This document shows, in pieces, positions 1 to 10,093 of a stretch of 64,000 nt of DNA; position 1 is the stretch's first letter, and every line of letters starts with the position of its first letter. Origin of the DNA: Turritopsis dohrnii (lineage: Eukaryota > Cnidaria > Hydrozoa > Anthoathecata > Oceaniidae); NCBI GenBank assembly GCA_027922465.2, contig BQMF02000615.1:124001-188000 (forward strand), given 5' to 3'. Made by a program: the position numbers and the translations under genes. The notes under the pieces were generated by a model. It made no database searches. It had not been told where the DNA came from and saw only the letters and a list, made by a program, of their open reading frames with translations.

Positions 1-321
1 CACTTTGCAAAAAGTTGCAATTCTTTCTTTGAAAATCTGATAATTCAACCCTTATCAGATCCAAGGACAGTTGGTATTGGAGTATGTGGTTTAGACTATT
101 TAGCACGTTGTATAATACACCAAAAGACTTACAGAAAGCAGTATTCATTCGACAAATTCACATCTGTAAGTTCTTGCGGAAACCTCTTATTATTCACTGA
201 AGATGACGTGTATGAAATATTGCATCATGAAAGTATGAATTCCTGGCCCATATATGTCCATTGTTTCACCAAAAATCAAGAACGATTGCATCGTTTCATT
301 GAAGTATTTGAAAATATGTGA
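1..321 (+). CDS. 3' terminal exon of an unidentified protein-coding gene (partial)
   Basis: Frame 1 is open from the first base to a TGA at 319-321, giving 106 codons with no methionine start in view. The entry is therefore the tail of a gene that begins to the left of the window. The translation is of normal complexity (for example DPRTVGIGVCGLDYLARCII near the middle, and a charged end with DDVYEILHHE and KNQERLHRFIEVFEN), which is unlike the AT-rich random reading frames nearby. No splice acceptor can be chosen with confidence, so the left boundary of the exon is unknown. I do not recognise the family. There are no obvious membrane segments or zinc-binding clusters. It could also be a fragment of a mobile-element gene. 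Confidence 0.5.
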   Translation, partial: HFAKSCNSFFENLIIQPLSDPRTVGIGVCGLDYLARCIIHQKTYRKQYSFDKFTSVSSCGNLLLFTEDDVYEILHHESMNSWPIYVHCFTKNQERLHRFIEVFENM

Positions 322-3300
322 TTTTGATTCAAAACTTTAATTTCTTATTCCACTGCCAAAACGACTCATGAAGATGCAAAAGTGTTCCACTTGACCGAGT
401 TTTACTTGAGACTAATGAGGAGTCAGAAATCTTGAAAAAATGGTTTACTGAAAATTATTCTTTTTGTTTTTATTGTCATGCCCATGAAAAAAACTTAAGG
501 TAATGATAAGTAATGATGCCAGTACAAAAAACAAAATGTTTATCTTCAACAGTGACGTTGAGTTTATGTGGAGAAGATTTGGAACGAATCAGTGTGTCCA
601 ACACTTAAGTGGAAAATAGTCGTTAAATTAAAACCGGACAGAGAAATATGACGTCAGAATATTTTTATTTTCATCTATGACTCACTGGCTAGTAAATAAG
701 CTTTATACAATAAATTTAGTTTTGCTATCTCCCGCTCCAATATTGAAATGAAGGTTATGGAACAACATTATTGCGTGTTCTTCGAAGTTAAAACGGATAG
801 TTGTGGTATGCACTTTTCACTTCGGGGATTTTTCCTCATTTGATCATGTCCTTTTGCAGCGCTGTCTACACGTTCTTCATACACATTATCCTGATATTTC
901 GACTTGCGCATGCCCGTATGCAAACTTTCGTTTTCCTTTTTTCATGAAATGGACATGATCAATATCAACACTGTCGGCAAGCATTGTTTGGCATTTACCG
1001 ACCATGTAGACGTTGGAACGGACGACATTCGGTGGAACATAAAACACGTGATATCGGGGAATTTTGAATGCTATGAAAAAAGTAATTGGTAAATGTGAAT
1101 CACTACAATTTTTACACAATTCGAGAGTAAGTTAATTCTTGATTATTCCTGTCTATCTTAAAGTTCCAATCTGAATAATATTGAATAATATTACTGTGTT
1201 TTGATTTAGCCCTCGCTTGATAACTGAGTTACTTTTATATCAGCTGCCAATGCGTAGATTTGTTTCTACTCCGAATAGTACACTGAATGAATAATGTCCT
1301 CAACGATGATTTTAGTAATTGTGCCATGGTTTATATTCCGGGAAGGGATGAAGTAAGAGACACAACAAAGACTTCAATTTGTGGTGGTTGGCTGACTGAA
1401 GAAACCTGCATTGGAATAATTTCCGTTGTACGATTGGTGAAATGCATTATTTATGTTAACGTTGGGGTTATCCCTTCTTTCTTATACTCAGTGTTACGTT
1501 TGGAGCTTATATTTACCGCCTAATTGTCTTCTCAGTGCTGGCATCTCATCCCCAAGCTGATACAATAAGTTAAGTTTAGATATGACACGTTTATTATTAA
1601 TTTTGAGAATTACTTTCCAGAGTTGGATTTTTCACATCGCAGTAAACAAAAGCAGAAAACGTTGATTAGATTACCTGTTATATGTAATTCATCATCACCA
1701 GTTTACCAATATCGAAATAGCCATACTCATCTTCTAAAGAAAAATCTATTATGATGAAATGCATGTGTTTCAAGACCACAGACACTGGCACCTTTTCCGT
1801 CCCCACTATCTTAAAAATTCACACTGTAGTCTAATGACCAACAAATTTTGACTGAACTTTGATGATGCTAAATATTTTACTGACCCGACCAAAAAGCTGT
1901 GGCCTAATAGAAATTTGGACGTATTTGTAAATTGTTGCTCAATTTGACGCTTATGATATGTTTACATTTCCTAAACAGCACAAATTAAGTCCAAATTTCA
2001 TCAAAAAGTTGACTATGAAAAGGTGAATTTCTTATGAAATCAATGTGTTTTTTGTAGAAAGAAGAAAGGAAGATAGCCAAGTGTAATCACAAAAATCTTC
2101 TTCATTCTTGATTCTTGGTTGTTTATTATTGTGGTCGCAGTGTATTTTCATCAAACCAAATACCCATCTTGCATTTTCTGGATATAATACATAATCCGTC
2201 GTAACGTTTTGATATTTGCCTGCATACAAAATTTGTTAGGAAAACTTTTTGAAGAACAAATTATGTGCAGATTACACTCCGTATCGTTGTTATTTTTTCG
2301 ATATATTTGTTAAACGTTTGGACAAATTACCGTTATGTTTTTAACACCCTCGATCAACATGAAAATTTGTTTACTTTTACAACTATATATTACTTATATT
2401 TAAAACAAACACCCTCTTATAAAACTTTCATTACTTAACTTCATTTAACTTTTTCATCATAGGTTAATAAAACGATATTGCAATTTCGTTATGAGGGAGC
2501 GGTTGGCAAAAAATAATAATCGTTAAAATTAACAAACATTATATGGTTATCATGATCTATTCCGTCCTTGACTTCACTCCCCAAACCATTTTATTGGAAA
2601 TATGAATATGATGTATAATTCCAACTGTCTTTCACTCCTCATAACTAACATGATTATTCGCGCAAAGAGTTTGCCTATATCGTTTATTTTTCGAATCCAA
2701 TCAGATTAAAAGAAAATCTTATGAGTCAGCAAAATATATTTTCATATCTCTCCAGCAAATGTTTTTTTTTCTAGAAAAGTTAACATCAGCAATATTTATG
2801 TATATTTTGAATGAACAAAGTGTTTTGATAATTTTTTTGTTTTCCTTGAATTTTGCCGCTTCTACAAATTTTTACTGAACTATAACCAGGACCCGATGTC
2901 GTGCGTACCACCGTTTTTGCTTACTACAGGCGGAATAATGATTACAACCAATCATAATGCTTAAAGAAAGAAAAATTGTCCAATTAAGAAGCGATAATTT
3001 GCTACTTTACGTCTACTTCTGCATTTTGTGTTTGTGGTCTAAATAGGTGATAGAACAGCAAACTATTTTTCATTGTGATACTCAATATTATATATTTTTG
3101 TATGATTGCCGTATTTGAATAATGTTTCGATTTGTCATGTTGCAAAATTGGAAATGTACACTGAAAACCCATAAAGGTGTGGTGTGCAGTTAGATGACCT
3201 ATAGAAGTGATACGAAGTAAATAGAGACGAATCTTTTTAATATTTTCAGGTATTTAAACTTTGCATTCATAGAATATCAATTTAAATTTAGATGGTAGCA

Positions 3301-3475
3301 CATTTTTGGAACCTGTAGTTTCACTACGTTCTTTTTCAAAAACCTAGTTAAAAGAATTTCACATTGGTGTGAGGACTTCTCTGAATTTAGGACTTTAGGT
3401 CCATCTTACTTCTTTAGAGAAATATGTTATCTATATGTTGCTCATGAATAAATTATTGTGTTTGTGTATCATTTA
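322..3475. other. Intergenic sequence, no gene seen
   Basis: This is AT-rich DNA between the partial gene at the left edge and the Rho gene. Small open frames occur, for example 904-1092 and 1287-1523 on plus, but they lack coding character, splice support or recognisable domains. The right end should hold the promoter, 5' non-coding exon and first intron of the Rho gene. I could not place the promoter. Confidence 0.6.
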
Positions 3476-3476
3476 G
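3475..3476 (+). promoter_or_regulatory. Probable splice acceptor of a 5' UTR intron of the Rho gene
   Basis: A T-rich stretch ending in ATTTAG lies 8 bases before the ATG at 3485. The upstream in-frame ATG at 3458 would add nine residues that Rho proteins do not have. A 3' splice site between the two explains why the conserved protein starts at 3485, and implies a non-coding first exon upstream. Confidence 0.55.
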
Positions 3477-3484
3477 TGTCCATT

Positions 3485-4063
3485 ATGACCACGATTCGTA
3501 AGAAGTTGGTGATTGTAGGTGATGGTGCTTGCGGTAAAACTTGCCTGCTTATTGTGTTTTCAAAAGATCAATTCCCAGAAGTTTATGTGCCAACTGTATT
3601 TGAAAATTATGTTGCTGACATTGAAGTAAATAGAAAGCAATTCGAATTAACACTGTGGGATACGGCTGGTCAAGAAGATTACGATAGATTACGTCCGTTG
3701 TCTTATCCTGATACTGATGTCATATTGATGTGTTTCTCAATAGATTCACCCGACAGTTTAGGAAATATTCCTGAAAAATGGACTCCTGAAGTGAAGCATT
3801 TCTGTCCCAATGTTCCCATAATTTTAGTTGGAAACAAAAAGGATTTGCGAAATGATGAAACGACGAAATGGGGGTTGCAAAAAATGAAACAAGAGCCAGT
3901 AACATTTGATCAAGGAAAGGAGATGGCAGATAAAATAAATGCGTTTGCATACTTGGAATGTTCTGCTAAATCCAAAGAAGGGGTACGTGAAGTTTTTGAA
4001 ACTGCAACACGTGCTGCCTTGCAAGTAAAGAAGAAAAAGATTGATAAATGCATTTTGCTATAG
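3485..4063 (+). CDS. RHOA: Rho1/RhoA-type small GTPase
   Basis: A 192-residue Rho-family GTPase, one residue shorter than human RhoA and alignable almost end to end from the ATG at 3485. It switches between GDP and GTP forms at the plasma membrane and controls actin, myosin and cytokinesis. Visible motifs: the P-loop GDGACGKT (residues 12-19), the switch I effector region [12 protein letters not shown], switch [22 protein letters not shown] with catalytic Gln63, the base-recognition NKKD near 117-120, ECSAK near 158-162, a Rho insert region, a lysine-rich tail and the CAAX box CILL. The final leucine predicts geranylgeranylation. The Rho insert and the tail diverge most from vertebrate RhoA. 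The coding region has no intron, but a likely acceptor just upstream argues for a normal gene with a UTR intron rather than a processed copy. No disabling change is visible. Confidence 0.95.
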   Translation: MTTIRKKLVIVGDGACGKTCLLIVFSKDQFPEVYVPTVFENYVADIEVNRKQFELTLWDTAGQEDYDRLRPLSYPDTDVILMCFSIDSPDSLGNIPEKWTPEVKHFCPNVPIILVGNKKDLRNDETTKWGLQKMKQEPVTFDQGKEMADKINAFAYLECSAKSKEGVREVFETATRAALQVKKKKIDKCILL

Positions 4064-4635
4064 CTAAAGATACTGTTTCCACAACTGTGACGTCTTTTTG
4101 AGGTTATATTGCAGAATGATCACAAATGTCTTACATTTGTTTCAGTTAAGGCAGTAACATCTAATGAGTTTTTTTTGAATGTTTTCATCAACTGACAATG
4201 TAAAACGAGATTCTTGAATCAATTTTTTGGACGGACTGTTATTAACGGGAGCTTAGGGTTAAAAAAGATCTAAATTCAATTTTTTAAATAACAGTTGCTC
4301 AATGAATATTTTTTCCTTGTTGTACTTTAGAATAGCTATAAACAGACTTTTGTTACTATATTTATGTTACACTTACTGCTGAATATATAAATTTCCATTG
4401 TTTTTTGCATTCTCTGGTCACCTGTTACATTATGTTTCTATTCCCTTTCTTTCTTGTTGGTGGATAAGAATTTTGAGGGAACTGAGAATTAAGTTACTGT
4501 AGACAATGTAGCAGCATTCTTTATGTAAATTATTACTTAAAAAAATTTGTACAGGTTTTTCATATTCTTGATATTTTTATTTTCCATTATGCTTTTCTTT
4601 TTCCTTACATTTGTAATCGAGTTATCCCAGACCTT

Positions 4636-5351
4636 TTGTACTATCCAGATCAGACCAGCAACCTGTTGTGTGTTAGGAATAAAGGCTTCTATTCAGCGAA
4701 GGAAATCAATTTAAGTGGAACTTTGATACATGCAATGATGTCCGAGGGGCGTTGTTTTGAAAAGCCATACAAAAAAACATTCACTTTTGATAAAGCACAG
4801 AAACGGAATTTTCTTGGTTATGCACCAAGATCGAGAGCAATGTTAATGGTAAATCAAACGGTGGGACCACAAATCACGATCATTATTGGAACAACTACAT
4901 CATCTATCAAATTGTCAAACTTTGTTTGGTCAAAGCGATTGAAGGCAGACATTCCTCTTAGAGTTTCCATTGTGATATCTCATTGCTCATTAGTGTATTT
5001 ATCCAGAACACCGCTATAAACATTGTGCTTACATAATTGATGATGCATTAAACGTCATACTCCTAAGTAAAGAAAACTGTGATACGATCATTTTTAATGT
5101 GGTACTCTTACACATCATCTATCGAAATTTTAATTGATGTAATAAATGATGACAGTTCTTCCAATGGTGTTGAATCAATAACAGCATCTATTTTCTCGTA
5201 TTGCTCTGAAAAATGGTTGGCAGCCAGATCGAAAACGAGGCTGTTTGCACTAACCGGGGAAGTTCAGTTTAGGTGTATTGCCATGACAACAAATTTGTTC
5301 TTACTCTCCGATGAAAACCCATCGTTTTCTTTTGGACAAAAAAGCCCTTAA
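4636..5351 (+). pseudogene. Degraded coding relic, possibly a Tc1/IS630-like transposase
   Basis: Frame 4636-5019 has protein-like composition without an ATG start. A second stretch in another frame continues it (about 5020-5140, containing AYIIDDALNVILL), and a further open frame follows at 5079-5351. The pattern of an aromatic and basic stretch, then GYAPRSRA, then ITIIIGTTTSS, then a segment ending in IIDDA is reminiscent of the catalytic half of Tc1/IS630 DDE transposases (RGRAPRG, TII.A, then .DNA). The resemblance is by eye and weak. Frame changes and the missing start indicate a relic rather than a gene. Confidence 0.22.
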
Positions 5352-5529
5352 AAAGGCAATTCCAAAAAAGTCGCATAAAACAGGCTCTTTTAAACAAATC
5401 AAATATGTACAGTAAAAGTTTTAGAAAGTAGACAGTGTATAAGTTGTTTATAAAAAGAAATACACCTGTAGTTGAAAATAATACATTTAATAATAGCTAA
5501 CACATTTTTTATTTTATGTTTTTGTATTA

Positions 5530-5830
5530 GACTTCTCTAGTATTTCGCGTAAAAGTTTGTTTTACGGGTTTTAATTTCGAAAGTGACATGGTGAAAATTC
5601 CGTGTCGAAAATAGGTGACTGAAAACAAAATCATAGAATTGCGGACAGAAAGTATAGCCATGTTAGAAAGCTCGAAAAAACTCATAAAAAAATTTTTTTG
5701 TTTGTTTCGCTATGCTTTAACACTTTGATGACGTCACACACTCGTTTCACAAAAAATTTAAAATCCTTTTAACACCTCCTTCACCGCAGAAAGCGTCAGT
5801 TATCCCTATTAGTTCTCGAGATATTTTGTT
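5530..5830 (+). repeat. Interspersed repeat family 'A', copy 1
   Basis: This stretch shares an ordered series of blocks with 30,664-30,930 (minus) and 62,400-63,280 (plus). The blocks are CGCGTAAAAGTTT near the start, CCGTGT, an AAAGCTCGAAAAA block, TTTGATGACGTCA and a terminal CGTCAGTTATCCCT. It is the most diverged of the three copies. No coding capacity or terminal inverted repeat is visible, so the class is unknown. Confidence 0.5.
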
Positions 5831-6562
5831 CCATTGGAAATGCAATGTGATGGTTCTTTCGTGATCAAAAAATCTGACGTCAGTTGCAGCCACTATGTAC
5901 TAATCGTGAGAAAAAAAACACATCTTTCTTCAGCGTGATCACACGACGAAAGGACTAGGAAGGACTTGATCGGAAATAGACTCATTTTTTTATTAATTTG
6001 TAAAACAGAAAGTTTCGCATTTTTAAAAACATTCTTAAAATTCTGGGGCTCTTAGTAGAGTTCAGTGTCTTATAAACAAATTTCTGATAAAAAAACCTCT
6101 TGTTGAGGCTAAACTGAGAGGTAATAAAAGTAGTTAGGTTTATTAGAATGAATGTCAATCCAATCTTTCATGCAAATTTGCTGTTTGTAAATTCAAACCT
6201 ACTGCATAAAAGGACACACACACACCAACAACGCATGTCTGCAATGGTCGATTTCATCAAGAGATTTCAGAATATTTCTTCTAATTTATCTCGATTGTCA
6301 ATAGTACTTTAATACCTCAATACTTTTTACGAAACAACAACATCTGAGCAACGACCTTTGTACTGCCACTAAATGCTACAATGGCAAAATCGCAAGATTG
6401 CCAGTAAGTGTCTCACGGTAAATGTCCTAAAAAAATTAAAAATCAACAGTAAATTTCGGAACTTTAAAATTTCGACTTCTAACTAGGGACCGAGGAGCAG
6501 GGTGGGTGATGGGTCTAATAGCCCCCAATTTTCTCGTAAACAGTAATTTTTAAATATAATAG

Positions 6563-6883
6563 AGGTTTTCTGAACATGAAAGTAACGTCGTTTACAAATG
6601 TCAATGTCCCGAAGAAGAATGCAGTGAAACTTACATAGGGGAAACAAACAGACGACTGCAAGAACGCATAATTGACCACAACAAAAGAGACAACAATTCA
6701 CATCTGTTGAGGCACAGTAAATCACATAGACATCGTCATGTATGGACTAATAACTTTCAAATAATTGGCTCAAAGTATAAAACAACATTTAGAAGAAAAA
6801 TAGGTGAAGCTTTACTAATTAAACAGATGAAACCAACTTTGAACACGCAAGAGAATTCGTACAGTTTGAAACTATTTAACTAA
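6563..6883 (+). pseudogene. GIY-YIG endonuclease domain, C-terminal fragment of a PLE polyprotein
   Basis: The frame is open from after a TAG at 6560-6562 to the TAA at 6881-6883, about 106 codons. Its middle reads VVYKCQCPEEECSETYIGET followed by NRRLQERIIDH. This is the GIY-YIG nuclease core of Penelope-like elements: a hydrophobic-Y-x-C pair, paired cysteines, YIGET, an arginine and a histidine, then a second block containing LLRHSKSHRHRH and the downstream helix GEALLIKQMKPTLNTQ, which carries the metal-binding glutamate region. This domain nicks target DNA for insertion. There is no start codon and no reverse transcriptase upstream, so it is a truncated relic, although the nuclease fold itself looks uninterrupted. 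Confidence 0.8.
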
Positions 6884-6980
6884 GATATTTTAACCTTCTT
6901 TTATTTTACTCATGAGATTTTACACATTTTTTTACGATAAATTTTATATGTTATACAATCTTTTAAAAGTTACAACACAC

Positions 6981-7010
6981 CTGATGATGCTAGACGGACG
7001 TCTAGCGAAA
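6981..7010 (+). ncRNA. Hammerhead-ribozyme-like core in PLE trailer
   Basis: CTGATGA at 6981-6987 is followed by a perfect 7-bp stem (GCTAGAC at 6989-6995 with GTCTAGC at 7000-7006, loop GGAC) and then GAAA at 7007-7010. These are the two invariant hammerhead boxes flanking stem II. Stem III could be the short AT-rich hairpin just after GAAA. Stem I is not convincingly paired by eye. Hammerheads of this kind are known in PLE terminal repeats. Confidence 0.55.
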
Positions 7011-7349
7011 TATTGTATTTTGTAAATATATATTTTAATCATGAAACTTCTCGTCATCCTGTTCATCGTAAAACTATACGCCCGCATCAACATATTTTTT
7101 GAAAATGCTTTACCTAAAATATAGCAAATTTTCTTAGTCTTAAATAGTCAGCACCCTCCTTTTCATCTAGTCATTTGAAAAAGGCAATATTAGGTGACAA
7201 TGCATCGGCTGAAAATAAGCATAAGCAAGTTTGTGACATTTACTGTTCATTTGGTAAAAACTTACGACTTTTATTGTCAAAACAATAAAAATAATGAAAA
7301 GTCTAGCTGAGACACTCACTGCATGAAATACCCGAGAGTACGACAGTAT

Positions 7350-7635
7350 AATCTAGCGGATATTGTCGTATACGTACACGTATGCGTTAGTATACATCAG
7401 TATGCGATCTAGCCGTACCCGACAGTATACATGTCGTATATGTACTTTTTAAGCACGACAGTATACGACCGTCGCATACCCAGCGTATACAGCTAGCGTA
7501 TACGGTGCCATACGGCTGGATACTTTTGGATTCTGTCGTGCACTCAGTACATACTCCTATGGTATACTTCGTTATACGCATATATATTGTCGTATTCTGA
7601 ATGCGTATAGTATCGTATACATGAAGCGTATATCG
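7350..7635. repeat. GTATAC-type phased motif cluster 1
   Basis: About 25 copies of GTATAC or one-base variants (GTATGC, GCATAC, CGTATA) occur in 285 bp. Neighbouring copies are mostly 10-13 bp apart, for example with start bases at 7368, 7380, 7390, 7400 and at 7474, 7485, 7498, 7508, 7518. The bases between motifs are not repeated, so this is not a simple tandem duplication. Similar clusters lie at 14,181-14,260 and 30,269-30,430. Confidence 0.7.
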
Positions 7636-8296
7636 TATTCTCCGTGGTAACCGAATTTGCTCTTAGAACACTGGTGTAACAAACTCCTTTTCTTCTAACA
7701 ATACACATCCATTTCTCAGAAATATGTATTTATTTCCTTCATTATTTTGTAATTTTTAATATATAAATTCAACTATATATATCAATAAATAAATAAATTT
7801 ACAATTAAATAAATAAACATAGACTATATAATAATAATATTATTGTGTTCAATTAAAACTTCTTTCTTGAAGGTTTAACAACATTGCAAAGTAAATTCAA
7901 AGAAAAGCCTGGTGCTACGAATGCTTTCTTGTAACAACTAATTTTCAACCCGGATACACCTTTCCCAAATTTCTGATTAAATGCCGAGTTAATGCTTAGT
8001 TATCAAGTTTAGCCTCGTCTCTATGTCTTTCATTGTTTTTCTAATTTCATAATGTTTTCAGCAAGTAATAGTTACTTGTTCTTTCAGTTCTTCAGTGGAA
8101 TAATTAGAAGTAATTAAGAGTATAAAAAAGAGGGGAAATTAGAGGCCAGGCTATAACACGGCGTTTAAACAGAATTCGGGAAAGGTCTGTTGGTGAAATA
8201 GAAACACGCCATGACAGAAAGTTCTTACAAAATAGACTATATTGACTAAAACATAGAGAACTTTGTGTTTAAACTTTGAACTGTAAATAATAATGT
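7636..8296. other. AT-rich stretch downstream of the five-exon gene, no gene seen
   Basis: This sequence follows the stop codon of the minus-strand gene at 8297 and runs to the phased motif cluster. It includes low-complexity AAATAAAT runs near 7780-7820. It probably holds the 3' UTR of that gene. Confidence 0.5.
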
Positions 8297-9455
8297 CTAG
8301 TCGTCTTCCTCTTCCAAATTCTCTTCGGTAACAAAGTCATTAATGAATTGTGGCTTTATCAAATTCACCGGCACTTTGCTACTTGGCCCACGTGATGTAT
8401 GCTCCCCGTATATATACGTTACATTCCGAGCACGATCACTTTCCCGACACAATTCTGTGACCGCGTCGACTCTCCACAAAACCGATCTTTTAACTTTGTT
8501 GCCATATCCATCCTCTTCGCTGTCGCTCATTAATTCGGCAGGTATATGGCTCCACACCTCCGAATCGCCAAATTTGCTACGTGCGTTCTTCAACTAACAA
8601 AACATGTTAAAAAGAAAAAATATTAGTATACCCTTTTTCGTGTAAACCACCAAAGAGAAAAGTTGTAATAGTAAAATAATAACTTACTCTGTGCCTAGCG
8701 GAATTTTTCCTTTTTTCTTCTTTTATTTGGTCGTAGTTGTCATCCAGTTTGTCTTTCTCTGATCGTGACAGAGTCTGGAAGTATCTGCGACAGGCTTCTG
8801 TATAAATTGATATAATTGTGTTATTAGTTTTTCAGATCAACAGTATTATTATAGATTTGAACACGAATTATCAGCCCAACATTTAACATTCCTCTGTCAA
8901 GATAGATGATGGAATACAGCGATTTTGAACTCAAAAATGGTTAAGGTGTCATACTTCGAATAGTTGGCAAAGGGAAGTCGGACGAGTCAGGAAACTTGTC
9001 TTTTATCATCGTGACGATATTATTAGTCACGGAAATGTTATGGGTCGAATTAAATCTAAGACACAAAAGACATGATCATATATTTTTATGGTACACAATA
9101 TCGTAACATTGGCACATATGTTTGGCTGACACACTTTTTCCAGAAATTACCACCAACCTTTCTCCATCTAATTTCCACTGACTATCCTCATCAATGGCTT
9201 TATAAGCGTCGTGAATCATTTGCTATGTATGAATTTAAATTCTTGAGTACAGATTTTAAAAAGCAACTAAAAAACAAATTGGGAATAAATTGCGGCATTA
9301 CATACAGAAAGTTCAACAGGCAAAGTTTCTTGTCTGGATGTGTTATTGGCAGATCTAACGTCATCTAATGCTGCTGCCAACTCATCTACCATGGCCTGCT
9401 GCTTCTCTAAAGTACGCTGCAGTGTGTCTAACTTCTTATTAAACTGGTCACTCAT
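8297..9455 (-). CDS. Unidentified five-exon gene, 240-residue protein with N-terminal coiled coil
   Basis: Minus-strand model: exons 9455-9306, 9222-9158, 9055-8955, 8797-8688 and 8593-8297. All junctions have GT..AG borders and the phases match throughout (0, 2, 1, 0), giving 723 nt with one stop. The start MSDQFNKKLDTLQRTLEKQQ (9453-9455 is the ATG) opens an amphipathic helix of about 30 residues, probably a coiled coil. The middle has a helical basic region (RKACRRYFQTLS, then EEKRKNSARHRLKNARSKFG). The C-terminus is strongly acidic (VTEENLEEEDD). The basic-helix arrangement vaguely recalls the C14orf93 family found in many invertebrates. That is a guess, and the function is unknown. The gene lies head-to-tail downstream of the kinase gene, on the same strand. 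Confidence 0.75.
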
Positions 9456-10093
9456 GTTGACTATTGCTCTGAAAAATACAGTCAAGAATACAAACAATAA
9501 ACAAAAAGAAACGACACTTTTATCTTTTTATCCTTTTATCCTTTAAGTCAGCGAAAATAAAAAGAATTAGAACCGAGAAGATATTCTTTATCTCTACTAC
9601 TTGTTACCATTTCATTCTAATTGTCCCATTTGTGAGTTTGTGATTGAACTTTTCTCGTTCATTTGGAAATTGCTTTTGATCAGTCCGTAAGGGCTTTAAC
9701 AGAAATTTCAAAAAGGTACGAAACGAAATACATAAGTAAACCAATAAATGGTCTTTATTCAACATCACCATTTACAATTTAAATTAGCCTAAGAAAATAT
9801 CGAATACATAAAAGGCCTTAGTAGTGGATACAGAGCAAAGCCAAACTTTGTGGAGTAATCCAAAATTATTTTTAGGACAGAAAAAAAGAACGAGCACTGA
9901 ATACTTGTGAGAGTGAAAGGGAAATTACAAGGTTCGACTGGGCGTACTATGTTGCTTAAAAAAGAATTAAGCAGTAATGCAAAAATGAATCAACGGTGTT
10001 CCATGACCATAATGTTAACATGTAGCAGAACTGTGAACTATTACGATAAAAACTAAACAATTGATTAAATAATTAAACAAAATCAAATGGCTG
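9456..10093. other. Spacer between the two minus-strand genes
   Basis: This 638-bp spacer should contain the promoter and 5' UTR of the five-exon gene and the 3' UTR of the kinase gene. No other coding or RNA feature is visible. Confidence 0.5.

Larger units (their letters stand above)
4064..6480. other. Rho 3' region, then repeats and weak coding relics
   Basis: The first few hundred bases are the likely 3' UTR of the Rho gene. An AATAAA lies at 4678-4683 but is too distant to assign firmly. A weak degraded reading frame (4636-5351) and an interspersed-repeat copy (about 5530-5830) are listed separately. No other gene is visible. Confidence 0.5.
6481..7080 (+). mobile_element. 3' end of a Penelope-like retroelement (PLE)
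   Basis: A GIY-YIG reading frame ending at 6883 is followed by an AT-rich trailer. That trailer contains a hammerhead-ribozyme-like core (6981-7010) about 100 bases after the stop. GIY-YIG plus a hammerhead in the terminal repeat is the known architecture of Penelope-like elements. The reverse-transcriptase part is absent, so this is a 5'-truncated copy. The element boundaries are not defined by any visible target duplication. Confidence 0.65.

Noticed and set aside
886..1119. Overlapping sense and antisense frames near 0.9-1.1 kb
   Set aside because: They mirror each other and neither shows a domain or plausible splice sites.
1287..1523. 78-codon plus-strand frame
   Set aside because: No homology, splice context or coding character; typical chance length.
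3720..4024. Minus-strand frames inside the Rho gene
   Set aside because: Shadows of the conserved Rho coding strand.
9072..9546. Plus-strand frames opposite the five-exon gene
   Set aside because: Antisense shadows; the minus-strand exons explain the open reading.
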